Source of the DNA: Candidatus Uhrbacteria bacterium
Lineage (GTDB): Bacteria; Patescibacteriota; Patescibacteriia; UBA9934; UBA11717
Direction of reading: 5' to 3'
Assembly (NCBI GenBank): GCA_003509895.1
Contig: DOMJ01000049.1
Span: forward strand, 510 to 24,734
Length of the DNA stretch: 24,225 nt
Below are positions 6,363 to 14,208 of this stretch, piece by piece. Both the position numbers and the translations under genes were made by a program. Numbering within the stretch: the stretch's first letter is position 1; every line of letters begins with the position of its first letter. The notes below the pieces were generated by a model that was not told where the DNA came from, did no database searches, and saw only the letters and a list, made by a program, of their open reading frames with translations.

Positions 6363-6974
6363 CTAGAGGAAGATCATGAACACCCCGCGAAGGATGTGCG
6401 AGGTGGTGTCTTCCTGAGGAGCTACATGGTACTGGAGGCCAAAGAGCATCGGCCCGATCGTTGCCGTGACCTGCGGGCCAAAGGTCACGCCGGCGTTGAG
6501 CTGTTCCACCTGGAACCCCACGTGGAGTGGGAGCTTCCACGGAGGTGTGAAGCTCGCTTCGTAGTAGCCAAAGTAGTCATGGACGCCCTCGGCGAAGTAG
6601 CCATCTCCCTCCAGGAAGATGGCGATGGCGTCGTCCAGGAGGTTGATGCCGAACCAGAGCGACGCTAGCGCCGCTGCGCCTCCGCTTGGCGTCCAGTGCC
6701 CCGCCACCCCCACCTGGGGCGCGAACCAGACCGTGGCGTGCTCCTCCTTGAACGTGAACTTGGGCCCCACGTACCCGAACAGGGCGTGGGTGCCCTCCTC
6801 GGGAACCCAGAACAGGTGCCCCGACGCACGCATGGAAACGTGCTCCGCCTTGTCTATGGCGGGGCTCTCGGCGTGGACCACGGACAGCACCTGGAACGGT
6901 GCCAGGGTGTCCGCGAGTGCGGCGGACGTCAGGACGATCAGAACCAGAAAGGACAGGGAAAGGCTGCGAATCAT
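6363..6974 (-). CDS. Secreted beta-strand-rich protein, GC-rich, probably horizontally acquired
   Basis: 203 aa. The N-terminus MIRSLSLSFLVLIVLTSAALA is a clear Sec signal peptide with a cleavage site after ALA (about residue 20). The mature part alternates aromatic/hydrophobic and polar residues (GHLFWVPEEGTHALFGYVG, ATVWFAPQVGVAGHW, HDYFGYYEASF) and ends GVFMIFL. That pattern is like a small outer-membrane beta-barrel, although patescibacteria are thought to lack an outer membrane. The start is fixed by the signal peptide and by AGGGAG six bases upstream, the only convincing Shine-Dalgarno in the window. Base composition is visibly more GC-rich, with GC-ending codons, than the flanking genes. 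It has its own terminator. Alternatives are a soluble beta-rich exported protein or an assembly chimera. No family recognised. Confidence 0.7.
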   Translation of the reverse strand: MIRSLSLSFLVLIVLTSAALADTLAPFQVLSVVHAESPAIDKAEHVSMRASGHLFWVPEEGTHALFGYVGPKFTFKEEHATVWFAPQVGVAGHWTPSGGAAALASLWFGINLLDDAIAIFLEGDGYFAEGVHDYFGYYEASFTPPWKLPLHVGFQVEQLNAGVTFGPQVTATIGPMLFGLQYHVAPQEDTTSHILRGVFMIFL

Positions 6975-6980
6975 GGGTTT

Positions 6981-6986
6981 CTCCCT
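6981..6986 (-). promoter_or_regulatory. Shine-Dalgarno of the GC-rich gene
   Basis: AGGGAG on minus, 6 bases before ATG 6974. It decides the start and contrasts with the other genes of the window, which have none that is well placed. Confidence 0.75.
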
Positions 6987-7075
6987 GGAACGGGGTGAAT
7001 CGCGGGCAAGCCCTATCCTATTTTGATCTCTTTGTCCAGTGCCCATGTTCGTCCACAGGCTACGATCCACGCATT

Positions 7076-7084
7076 TGCTATACT
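7076..7084 (+). promoter_or_regulatory. Extended -10 promoter of parAB
   Basis: TGCTATACT, an extended -10 (TG-n-TATACT, hexamer 7079-7084), without a good -35. Transcription would start near 7091, which is also an in-frame GTG 12 bases before the ATG used for parA. Confidence 0.55.
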
Positions 7085-7102
7085 TATGAGGTGTTACACA
7101 CT

Positions 7103-7891
7103 ATGGTGCAAGTCTACGCAATCGTAAACCAGAAGGGAGGAGTTGGAAAAACCACCACGACCTTAAATCTGGGGGCGTATTTGGCTGCGGCCGGTAAGCG
7201 CATACTGATTGTGGATTTAGACCCGCAAGCCAATGCTACGTCGGGTTTGGGCATTAATCATCAAGAGTTGGAGCATGGTCTCTATAGCGTGTTGATTGGT
7301 GAAAAAAATTTGTCAGACGTGCGATTTCAGACACCACACGAGGGACTCCATGTGGTTCCAACGAGTCAGAATTTGGCTGGGGCAAGCATAGAGCTTGTTG
7401 GGCAAGAACACCGTGAGTTTAAGCTTTCGCAAGCGCTTTTAACCGTTGCGCACGAATACGACTATGTGTTGATTGATTGCCCGCCGTCGCTTGGCCTTCT
7501 GACACTCAACGGTCTCGTGGCTGCCGATCATGTGGTCATTCCGATTCAGGCGGAGTATTACGCCTTGGAGGGATTGGGTCAGCTATTGCGAACCATTGAG
7601 TTGGTGCAGGAAAATTTGAAGCCGGAACTTAATGTGTTTGGCGCGGTGATCACCATGTTTGATTCGCGAACAAAGTTGTCTAAAGATGTGCTTACAGAAC
7701 TCTACAAACATTTTCCAAACAAAATATTTCGTTCGGTGATTCCACGTTCTGTGCGGTTGGCGGAGGCTCCCAGTTTTGGTCAAACAATTCTCGGTTACGA
7801 TCCGGGAGGAAAAGCGGCGCGCGCCTACGAGCGACTTGCACACGAGTTTCTTCTGCGAGATGAACAGAATGCTCATGAATCGACAGTATGA
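7103..7891 (+). CDS. parA: Chromosome partitioning ATPase ParA (Soj family)
   Basis: ParA is the deviant Walker ATPase that moves ParB-bound chromosomal regions along the nucleoid. The 262-aa product starts MVQVYAIVNQKGGVGKTTT with the deviant P-loop at residues 11-18, including the signature K11. The switch I region is LIVDLDPQANATSGLGI (35-51) and Walker B is YVLIDCPPSLGLL, followed by the MFDSRTKLS segment. The C-terminus RSVIPRSVRLAEAPSFGQ is typical of Soj. A GTG at 7091 is an alternative start that would make the mRNA leaderless. The last codon overlaps parB as ATGA. A chromosomal pair rather than plasmid, given the housekeeping surroundings (inference). Confidence 0.95.
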   Translation: MVQVYAIVNQKGGVGKTTTTLNLGAYLAAAGKRILIVDLDPQANATSGLGINHQELEHGLYSVLIGEKNLSDVRFQTPHEGLHVVPTSQNLAGASIELVGQEHREFKLSQALLTVAHEYDYVLIDCPPSLGLLTLNGLVAADHVVIPIQAEYYALEGLGQLLRTIELVQENLKPELNVFGAVITMFDSRTKLSKDVLTELYKHFPNKIFRSVIPRSVRLAEAPSFGQTILGYDPGGKAARAYERLAHEFLLRDEQNAHESTV

Positions 7892-8793
7892 AAAAATCAA
7901 CAGGTCTCGGAAAAGGTCTTGGTTCGCTCATCCCGGATAGATCGCAGAGTGCGGGTCTTGGAGGAGGAACGCTTGAAAAAGTTATCAGTGTCTCCACGCA
8001 TCCGGAAACAACGTCCGGACGTGTTTTGGAGGTTTCGGTAAACGCGATTGTCCCAAACCCACGACAACCGCGCACCTATTTTAGCCCAAGTGAATTAGAG
8101 GATTTAATTGCGAGCATAAAAACGTACGGCATTATTCAACCGCTCGTTGTTACGCAGACACAAGACGGGTATGAGTTGATTGCGGGTGAGAGACGTTTGC
8201 GATCGGCCAAGGCGGCCGGATTGGAAATGGTTCCCGTGGTTGTTCGCACGGCAACAGAACAAGAGAAGTTAGAACTCGCGCTGATTGAGAATATTCAACG
8301 GCATGACTTGAGTGCCGTGGAAGAGGCACGTTCCTATCGGGCGTTGATTGAGTCCTTTGATCTTACCCAAGAAGATGTGGCCAAGCGATTAGGAAAGAGT
8401 CGGAGCGCCATTGCCAATACGGTTCGTTTGTTGGAGTTGAATGAGGAGATGTTACAGGCGTTGCAGGAAGGAGAGATTACCCGTTCACATGCGCGAGCAC
8501 TCCTTGCTCAACAAGACCTTGTATTACGTGATCAAATGTTTTTGCAAATGTTGGGCGGTGGGATGACGGTCCGAGAGGCGGAAGCGTTGTCAACGGTCAA
8601 ACAGTCTCGCAAGAAGATTCCTGTGGTGCAAGATCCCAATCTGGCCGAACAAGAGCGATCGCTGGAAGCGATTTTTGGAACAAAGGTTCGTATAGAAGAA
8701 AAACCCAACGGAAAGGGACGTGTGGTAATTGAGTACTACTCAAAGGATGATTTGTTTACCATCTTAGACCTTGTTGGAACGATGCAGATCTAA
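7888..8793 (+). CDS. parB: Chromosome partitioning protein ParB (Spo0J/Noc family)
   Basis: ParB is the CTP-dependent clamp that loads at parS sites and stimulates ParA. 301 aa. The N-terminus KKSTGLGKGLGSLIPD is the ParA-stimulating peptide. The CTP-binding domain shows VNAIVPNPRQPRTYF, GERRLRSA (100-107) and ENIQRHDLSAVEEA (134-147). The helix-turn-helix TQEDVAKRLGKSRSAIANTVRLLEL (about 160-184) and HARALLAQ follow. The C-terminal dimerisation segment with LEAIFGTKVRIEE is present. Coupled to parA by ATGA. No convincing parS site was found in the window. Confidence 0.95.
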   Translation: MKKSTGLGKGLGSLIPDRSQSAGLGGGTLEKVISVSTHPETTSGRVLEVSVNAIVPNPRQPRTYFSPSELEDLIASIKTYGIIQPLVVTQTQDGYELIAGERRLRSAKAAGLEMVPVVVRTATEQEKLELALIENIQRHDLSAVEEARSYRALIESFDLTQEDVAKRLGKSRSAIANTVRLLELNEEMLQALQEGEITRSHARALLAQQDLVLRDQMFLQMLGGGMTVREAEALSTVKQSRKKIPVVQDPNLAEQERSLEAIFGTKVRIEEKPNGKGRVVIEYYSKDDLFTILDLVGTMQI

Positions 8794-8820
8794 AAACAGT
8801 TGCCTTTCGGCAACTGTTTT
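8794..8820. terminator. Bidirectional terminator between parB and rel
   Basis: Stem 8794-8804 with 8809-8819, core CAGTTGCC-TTTC-GGCAACTG, flanked by A4 on the left and T4 on the right. It therefore serves both convergent genes. Confidence 0.88.
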
Positions 8821-8827
8821 CTTGAGG

Positions 8828-10324
8828 TTATTTTTTCATCATGTTGTCAATCCATTGTTTGACCTTACTCTTGGTTGCAGATCGAATTTTGTTGCGTGCC
8901 TGACTCGTTTTTACAAACTCGAGCCATTCTGGGTTTGGGTGACGTCGTGATTTGTTGGTAATGATCGTACACATGTCGCCCGACTTTAATTCTGTATTAA
9001 GCGGTACGGTTTGATCGTTGACCTTTGTTGCCACACAAGCATTGCCAATTTCTGTGTGAATGGCATAGGCAAAATCAATGGGTGTAGAACCTTCCGGTAA
9101 GTCGATCACATCTCCCTCAGGCGTGAGAACAAAAATACGGTCTTGAAACATATCAAGTTTTACTTCCTCGAGCCGTTGCAAGAAATCCTGACCCGCCGCC
9201 ATTTCTTTTTGGATGTGAGCCAACTCATCTATCCACGGCATGGTTTTGCGAGGCTTTTGATCACCGTTGGCCTTATAGTGCCAGTGGGCCGCTATTCCGT
9301 ATTCGGCGTGATCATGCATCTCTTTTGTGCGAATTTGAAACTCAACAATGCCACAGGTTTCATCAAACACGGTTGTGTGGAGAGACTGGTATCCATTTGG
9401 TTTTGGTTGAGCAATGTAGTCCTTAATGCGGCCTTTTAAAGGTGGCCAATGCGCATGAAGCACGCCCAAAACAGCGTAGCAATCGGCAATATCGTGAACA
9501 ATAATACGAATCGCAACAAGATCGTAAATTTTATTCACGTCTTGATGATAGCGAGAAAGTTTTCTCCAAAAACTATACAAAAACTTTTTGCGACCCATGA
9601 CGTCTATCGCGTGAATTCCCGCACTTTCCAGAAGGCGTTTTGCTTCTTGAATCGTTTTTGCCAAATCTCCCTCGCGCAACATAACGGTTTTATCGAGTAG
9701 CTCCTTTGCTTCTTTATAGGCGCCTGGCTCCGCATACTCAAAGGCCGCATCTTCTAACCGTCCTTTCATATCTCCCATTCCTAGCCGACTGGCGATAGGT
9801 GCATAGATTTGTAATACCTCCTCGGCGATGCGTGCGCGTTTTTGAACAGGTCGCGCGTACAGCGTCTCGGCGTTATGGAGACGATCGGCAAATTTAATAA
9901 AGACGACGCGAACATCCTCCGCCATCGCTAAGAACATCTTTCGTAGATTTTCGGCGTAGCGTTCAATCCCACGGTATTTTACTTTTCCGAGTTTGGTAAC
10001 ACCTTGTACCATGTTGGCAATGTCTTCGCCAAAAACACGCGCGACGTCTTCTAATGTTGCAGACGTATCTTCCGGAACATCGTGCAAGAGGCCGGCGGCA
10101 ATCACATTCAGAGGAAGTTCCATTTCGGCGAGTCGGACGGCGGTTGCAATGGGGTGCACGAGGTAAGGGGCTCCGGTGTATCGACGTTGTTCCCCGTGTG
10201 CCGTTTTGGCAAAATCGTATGCTTGGCGTACCAAATCTAAGTTTGGGTCCTGATAATGCGCGTAAATTGTGCGCTCAAGATCCTCCCAGCTCCACAGGCG
10301 TTCTTTTGGGATGTTTGTTTCCAT
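8828..10324 (-). CDS. rel: Bifunctional (p)ppGpp synthetase/hydrolase, Rel/SpoT family, without ACT domain
   Basis: Makes and degrades the alarmone (p)ppGpp in the stringent response. 498 aa. The HD hydrolase domain keeps its metal ligands: H57 (YLVHP), H81-D82 in the HDxxED motif (HDVPED), and D147 (FADRLHN). The synthetase domain has YDLVAIRIIV (catalytic D268), GRIKDYIAQPKPNGYQSLHTT (299-318) and VEFQIRT (E328). The TGS domain is at about 395-455 (RIFVLTPEGDVIDLPEGST). The protein stops shortly after the helical start (NPEWLEFVKTSQARNKI), so the zinc-finger/ACT regulatory end of full-length Rel (about 730 aa) is missing. Both enzymatic domains look intact. Promoter ends at the start codon, giving a leaderless transcript. 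Confidence 0.93.
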   Translation of the reverse strand: METNIPKERLWSWEDLERTIYAHYQDPNLDLVRQAYDFAKTAHGEQRRYTGAPYLVHPIATAVRLAEMELPLNVIAAGLLHDVPEDTSATLEDVARVFGEDIANMVQGVTKLGKVKYRGIERYAENLRKMFLAMAEDVRVVFIKFADRLHNAETLYARPVQKRARIAEEVLQIYAPIASRLGMGDMKGRLEDAAFEYAEPGAYKEAKELLDKTVMLREGDLAKTIQEAKRLLESAGIHAIDVMGRKKFLYSFWRKLSRYHQDVNKIYDLVAIRIIVHDIADCYAVLGVLHAHWPPLKGRIKDYIAQPKPNGYQSLHTTVFDETCGIVEFQIRTKEMHDHAEYGIAAHWHYKANGDQKPRKTMPWIDELAHIQKEMAAGQDFLQRLEEVKLDMFQDRIFVLTPEGDVIDLPEGSTPIDFAYAIHTEIGNACVATKVNDQTVPLNTELKSGDMCTIITNKSRRHPNPEWLEFVKTSQARNKIRSATKSKVKQWIDNMMKK

Positions 10325-10331
10325 ACAAAGG

Positions 10332-10360
10332 ATCGTAACCTAGCAAAATTTTGTTGTAAA
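10332..10360 (-). promoter_or_regulatory. Promoter of rel
   Basis: On minus: -35 TTTACA (10355-10360), 17-bp spacer, -10 TACGAT (10332-10337). The -10 ends 7 bases before ATG 10324, so transcription is expected at or next to the start codon. Its -35 overlaps that of the divergent gene. Confidence 0.6.
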
Positions 10361-10382
10361 GGGAGTGGTCGTGGGGTAGACT
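10354..10382 (+). promoter_or_regulatory. Promoter of the PP2C-domain gene
   Basis: -35 TTGTAA (10354-10359), 17-bp spacer, -10 TAGACT (10377-10382). Transcription would start near 10389, beside an in-frame TTG (10390) and 21 bases before ATG 10411. Confidence 0.55.
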
Positions 10383-10410
10383 AGCAGTATTGAATAATAC
10401 GCATACGTGT

Positions 10411-13400
10411 ATGGCAAAACGTTCCAAGAAAACACGCAGAGATAAAGTGGCAGAAGGCGTGGAGCCGGGGGTGCCTGTGGTTGAAGAAGAACCAATTGTA
10501 GAGCCGCAAGATACGCGATCGGAAAAAGAAAAAAAGGAGCAAGCGAAGAAAGCTCAAGACAGACGATTGCAACTCGATTTGCAGTCGAGTTATCTGTCTA
10601 AGCGCATTCGGGATGCGCTTGCGCGAGTGAACACCGGGCGCCGTTCGGCTGGGCAAGTGGCGTTTGAGGTGAATCAACAATTACGTGGTCTTGTTCCATT
10701 GTATCAAAAATCCGAGCTGGTAACAGACGCCATGACGGACGAAGAGGTGGATGCACAGCGCTTGGATTTGCTCGTGATTCCAGACGGAAAATCGGCAGAT
10801 GAAGTGGTGAGAGAAGGTCAGAATAAATTGGAGCGTGCGTTAGGGAAGATTCGATCTGCTGTAGATATCTCGCCAGAAGATCGGGAAATTGTAAATCGGG
10901 AACGGCTGCCGGAGAAGGTTGGACTCATACGGCGCACACGCGGGATTGAGCGAGGGATTGGGCGTTTGCGATCAAAATGGCAGTCAGGAGGGCCGGGTAT
11001 ACCAAAAAATGGAGCAGAAGCGGTTGCCGTATTAAAACCCTTTATTGAGAGTTCTGTAGATACGTTGCGTATTGCCTCTGATGGGGATCCTGCAGAGGCA
11101 AAACAATTTTTGGACCAGCTCTTACAAGAGATCTTTGTGACGCCGACGATACGCGAGGCCTACGTGCTCACACGAGAAAAGTTGCAGGTGGTCCATCATC
11201 TTGTTGTACAAAATCTCAGTGGTGATCATGCCCGAGAACGTGGATTGATTGAAGATGTGTTGGATGAGGAAGATGCGTGGCATGAGCGTGGGCGTCAAAA
11301 AAATAAGGTGGCAGACGCGGCGTGGAATCGAGTGTATAAAAAAGCGCGCGAGGAGGCACAGGCAGCCATCAAAGCGCTAGATGATGCACGCAAGGCGGCG
11401 CATGGGGCGGCGGGAGATGCAACGGCGACAGGATCAGAAACGGTGGTAGATCCTCATCCCAATACAGAGGAAGATGTAGATGTTGTGGAAACGGACGTGA
11501 CCACTCCGCGCCAAAAAAACTCCCATATGAATCATGGGGTGGCAGAAGAGGCGGTTGTGGACCAAGGACCTTCTACTGAAACAGAAACAAAACGACCCTC
11601 GGCGGACCTTGCAGAAAAAACACAGCGCCTCAAGGAATGGGACATATTGCTGCGTCAATTTGAGGCCGCACAAGCTTTTTTGTTGAACCCGGAATTTGCA
11701 AACGATTCGGAGATTGCGGATCATGATCGTGCGCGCACCGTGAATGATATTGTAAGACGCGCGCTCCTGACAGCCGAACAGACAGGTGTACACGCGTCGG
11801 ATCGCGACGTGTTGCGTGGTCTCACGGTATCGGCAACAGATGTTCAGGGAAAAGATTGGCAAAAAATGTTGTGGGAGATTGGAAGAACACTTGGACAATT
11901 GAGATCACGTTCGTTGCATCAATTACAGATCACCATGGAGGAAGAGGTGGCTGCGGGCGGAGCATTTGATGCCTCTCGCACATCGGAATCAAAAACGGTT
12001 GCAGGCGATCATGCTGTTGGAGAAACACAAGAACCTGTATCGGAACAGACGTTTGCGCAATACTGGGAGGAGATGCAAACAGAAGATTCAGCGTATGCCC
12101 AAGAGCTCGGCATAGATGGTGCGTTGAATCTCTGGGAATCTGTAGCGGGAGCCGTGAGAGAAGATGCGGAAGAAGAACTCTTGCCTTGGGATGCGGAAAC
12201 CGTTGCGGAACGGATTGACCAAATTGGGACAAAGCAACTCACAGACGTTTGGAAAGGGACAGATACGTTTGGTGTGCCTAAACAAACGCCGGAACCTCTT
12301 ACACAAGAGCCTTCCATTGAGTTGGAAGACACGTTGGAGATGCCAACCGTGGAAGAGCTGGCGGAGGAATTACTGGATATTGGTTCACCGGAGGATTCTC
12401 CGGAAGTGCTTTGTGAGAATATTAAAAAAGCATTTGAATCGTTGTTTAAGAAGCGTTACGGAGAGCAGACACCGGACGGAACGATTGTGACGCGTGGAGA
12501 ACAAGCGGGCTTTACGGGGGTTCCGGGCGTGCGCATTGATTATATTTCTAATGAGAAAAGAGGGAGTAAAAGCAATGAAGATCGTGTGGTTGTGTCTGCG
12601 GATGGATTAACATTTGCCGTGATAGATGGAATGGGGGGAGCAGGGAATGGCGATGTGGTTGCCGATGTGTTGGCGGCCCACGTGGCGGCGGGGGAAGACG
12701 CGGATGTGTACGAGGCGGTCGTGGCGGCACAGCGAGAACTGTTCCACATGGAGAAGGTCGGACGGATTAATGAGAGGAGTGGAGCCTGTTTTGCGACGGG
12801 GGAAATCAAACTCAACGGAGAGGACGTTGTGTTGGATACCATGCATATGGGTGATGTGAGAATTGTTGTTCGTCGTGCGGACGGAACATTGGAGTTTGTT
12901 TCTAAAGATTTTTCGCTTGTTCAAGAGATGGTTGATGCGGGGATGATTACGGAGGATGCAGCCCTGTATCATAATGATCGCAATATTGTCTCTAGTGCTG
13001 TTACGGCGAGGTGTACACCAAGGCGCAACGATGATTTGTATGGAGAGCAAAGGTATAAGATACAAAAGGCGGCTAATAACCTTATTGCACGCGGGATGGA
13101 TCCGCAACAGGTTCAGGATGCCATGCAAAAAGCCTGGCTGGAACTTACGAAAGATTTGGAAGAAACAGATCGAATTGGACGATCAACGGTTCTCCTACGT
13201 GAGGGAGATGAGATCTTTGCATTAACGGACGGGTATACGGATAACTTTACAACGGAGGAATGGTTGAACATTTTGGATGACAATAATGGAGACCTTGGGG
13301 CGTTAGACGATGCAGCCACGTTGCGCGTGGAAGTGTACAACGCAGGCCGGGTGGGATCACGTGTATACAGGCAGATGCACGGATCGTTTGAAGATGGGCT

Positions 13401-14193
13401 AAAGACGCTTCCAAAGGATGACGATCGTGGATTGATACGTTTTAAGATTGGCAATCTGGCTGATTTAAAGGGGTATTTACGAGGCAAAGAGGTTGAACCA
13501 TTGGGCGTGACGGCGGTGGAGCGCCAAGAGAGAGACGAGGATGTTGTTGAGGCCGAGGTACTGCCTCCCGGATTGATTCAGAATCAACAGATTGATGTTC
13601 TTGCGCCGGTGATTGATGGAGAGTATGAGGGAGAAGAGCGTGAACAGGAGATGAGACAGTTGCCACGGCCACAAGCGGATGTCTTTGATCTTTATGAGGC
13701 GAGTCGAGGTGGACGTGAGGCAGAACGTTTAGTAGCCTTAGAGGCCGCACGGCGCGCGGCAATGGATGAAGAAGATGAGGATGAGGTGGAAGAGGAAAAC
13801 GGAGGAGGAGGAGCTGCAGCAGCGGTTCTTGCGGCGGCAGCAGCGGCAGCGGCGGCCCGTGCCGCAGGTGGAGGCGGCGGCGGAGCCGGGGCTCCACCCC
13901 CTGGTCTGAGAAGCAGATTACTTAATGCCTATAGAGGTTCCTGGGGTTCGCTCCTCGCGGATACGGCACTCATTAACTGGGGTGGCGGTCTTCTTAAGTG
14001 GGGAGTTAATATACCGGGAAGAGTTATGGATGTAGGTGATACGGTCTTAGAAAAAGTACAAGGATTGTTTCACGGTCTTTCTTTTAGCTGGTTGTGGGGA
14101 GATACACAAAAGACCTTTAAGGACAGAGGAAAACTTGTCATGACGGCAGCGGAGAAAGATGCCCATGATGCCTCAAAGAAAAAAGCTGCTTAA
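10411..14193 (+). CDS. Giant protein with an embedded PP2C-type Ser/Thr phosphatase domain
   Basis: 1260 aa, no signal peptide and no clear membrane helix. Residues 1-700 are highly charged, mostly helical and rich in acidic linkers. About residues 698-1020 form a PP2C (PPM) domain: KRGSKSNEDRVVV (S721-R725), AVIDGMGGAGNGD (D739-G743, metal motif), HMGDVRIVV (D815), FALTDGYTDN (D940, D944) and a final DDDRG (1003-1007), so the metal-binding aspartates are kept. The domain has an insertion (about 860-920). An acidic run (DEEDEDEVEEEN) and a Gly/Ala/Pro low-complexity hinge (about 1131-1166) follow, then a tail rich in Trp and Gly (INWGGGLLKWGVNIPGR, LSFSWLWGD) that could bind a membrane or partner. 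Function as protein phosphatase is family-level; no kinase is in the window. ATG 10411 has no Shine-Dalgarno; TTG 10390 is an alternative start. Confidence 0.82.
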   Translation: MAKRSKKTRRDKVAEGVEPGVPVVEEEPIVEPQDTRSEKEKKEQAKKAQDRRLQLDLQSSYLSKRIRDALARVNTGRRSAGQVAFEVNQQLRGLVPLYQKSELVTDAMTDEEVDAQRLDLLVIPDGKSADEVVREGQNKLERALGKIRSAVDISPEDREIVNRERLPEKVGLIRRTRGIERGIGRLRSKWQSGGPGIPKNGAEAVAVLKPFIESSVDTLRIASDGDPAEAKQFLDQLLQEIFVTPTIREAYVLTREKLQVVHHLVVQNLSGDHARERGLIEDVLDEEDAWHERGRQKNKVADAAWNRVYKKAREEAQAAIKALDDARKAAHGAAGDATATGSETVVDPHPNTEEDVDVVETDVTTPRQKNSHMNHGVAEEAVVDQGPSTETETKRPSADLAEKTQRLKEWDILLRQFEAAQAFLLNPEFANDSEIADHDRARTVNDIVRRALLTAEQTGVHASDRDVLRGLTVSATDVQGKDWQKMLWEIGRTLGQLRSRSLHQLQITMEEEVAAGGAFDASRTSESKTVAGDHAVGETQEPVSEQTFAQYWEEMQTEDSAYAQELGIDGALNLWESVAGAVREDAEEELLPWDAETVAERIDQIGTKQLTDVWKGTDTFGVPKQTPEPLTQEPSIELEDTLEMPTVEELAEELLDIGSPEDSPEVLCENIKKAFESLFKKRYGEQTPDGTIVTRGEQAGFTGVPGVRIDYISNEKRGSKSNEDRVVVSADGLTFAVIDGMGGAGNGDVVADVLAAHVAAGEDADVYEAVVAAQRELFHMEKVGRINERSGACFATGEIKLNGEDVVLDTMHMGDVRIVVRRADGTLEFVSKDFSLVQEMVDAGMITEDAALYHNDRNIVSSAVTARCTPRRNDDLYGEQRYKIQKAANNLIARGMDPQQVQDAMQKAWLELTKDLEETDRIGRSTVLLREGDEIFALTDGYTDNFTTEEWLNILDDNNGDLGALDDAATLRVEVYNAGRVGSRVYRQMHGSFEDGLKTLPKDDDRGLIRFKIGNLADLKGYLRGKEVEPLGVTAVERQERDEDVVEAEVLPPGLIQNQQIDVLAPVIDGEYEGEEREQEMRQLPRPQADVFDLYEASRGGREAERLVALEAARRAAMDEEDEDEVEEENGGGGAAAAVLAAAAAAAAARAAGGGGGGAGAPPPGLRSRLLNAYRGSWGSLLADTALINWGGGLLKWGVNIPGRVMDVGDTVLEKVQGLFHGLSFSWLWGDTQKTFKDRGKLVMTAAEKDAHDASKKKAA

Positions 14194-14208
14194 TTAAGCA
14201 GCTTTTTT
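14179..14208. terminator. Perfect 30-bp palindromic terminator inside two coding ends
   Basis: The half-site AAAAAAGCTGCTTAA (14179-14193) is followed by its exact reverse complement. The centre lies between the two stop codons, TAA on plus (14191-14193) and TAA on minus (14194-14196). It provides A6 and T6 flanks in both directions. Confidence 0.9.

Noticed and set aside
6297..6998. Plus-strand open frames opposite the GC-rich gene
   Set aside because: GC-rich antisense frames stay open by composition. The minus frame has the signal peptide, SD and terminator.
12088..13897. Several long minus-strand frames opposite the PP2C gene
   Set aside because: Low-complexity Pro/Leu/Arg-rich antisense products (for example 13442-13897) of a Glu/Gly-rich gene; no start signals.
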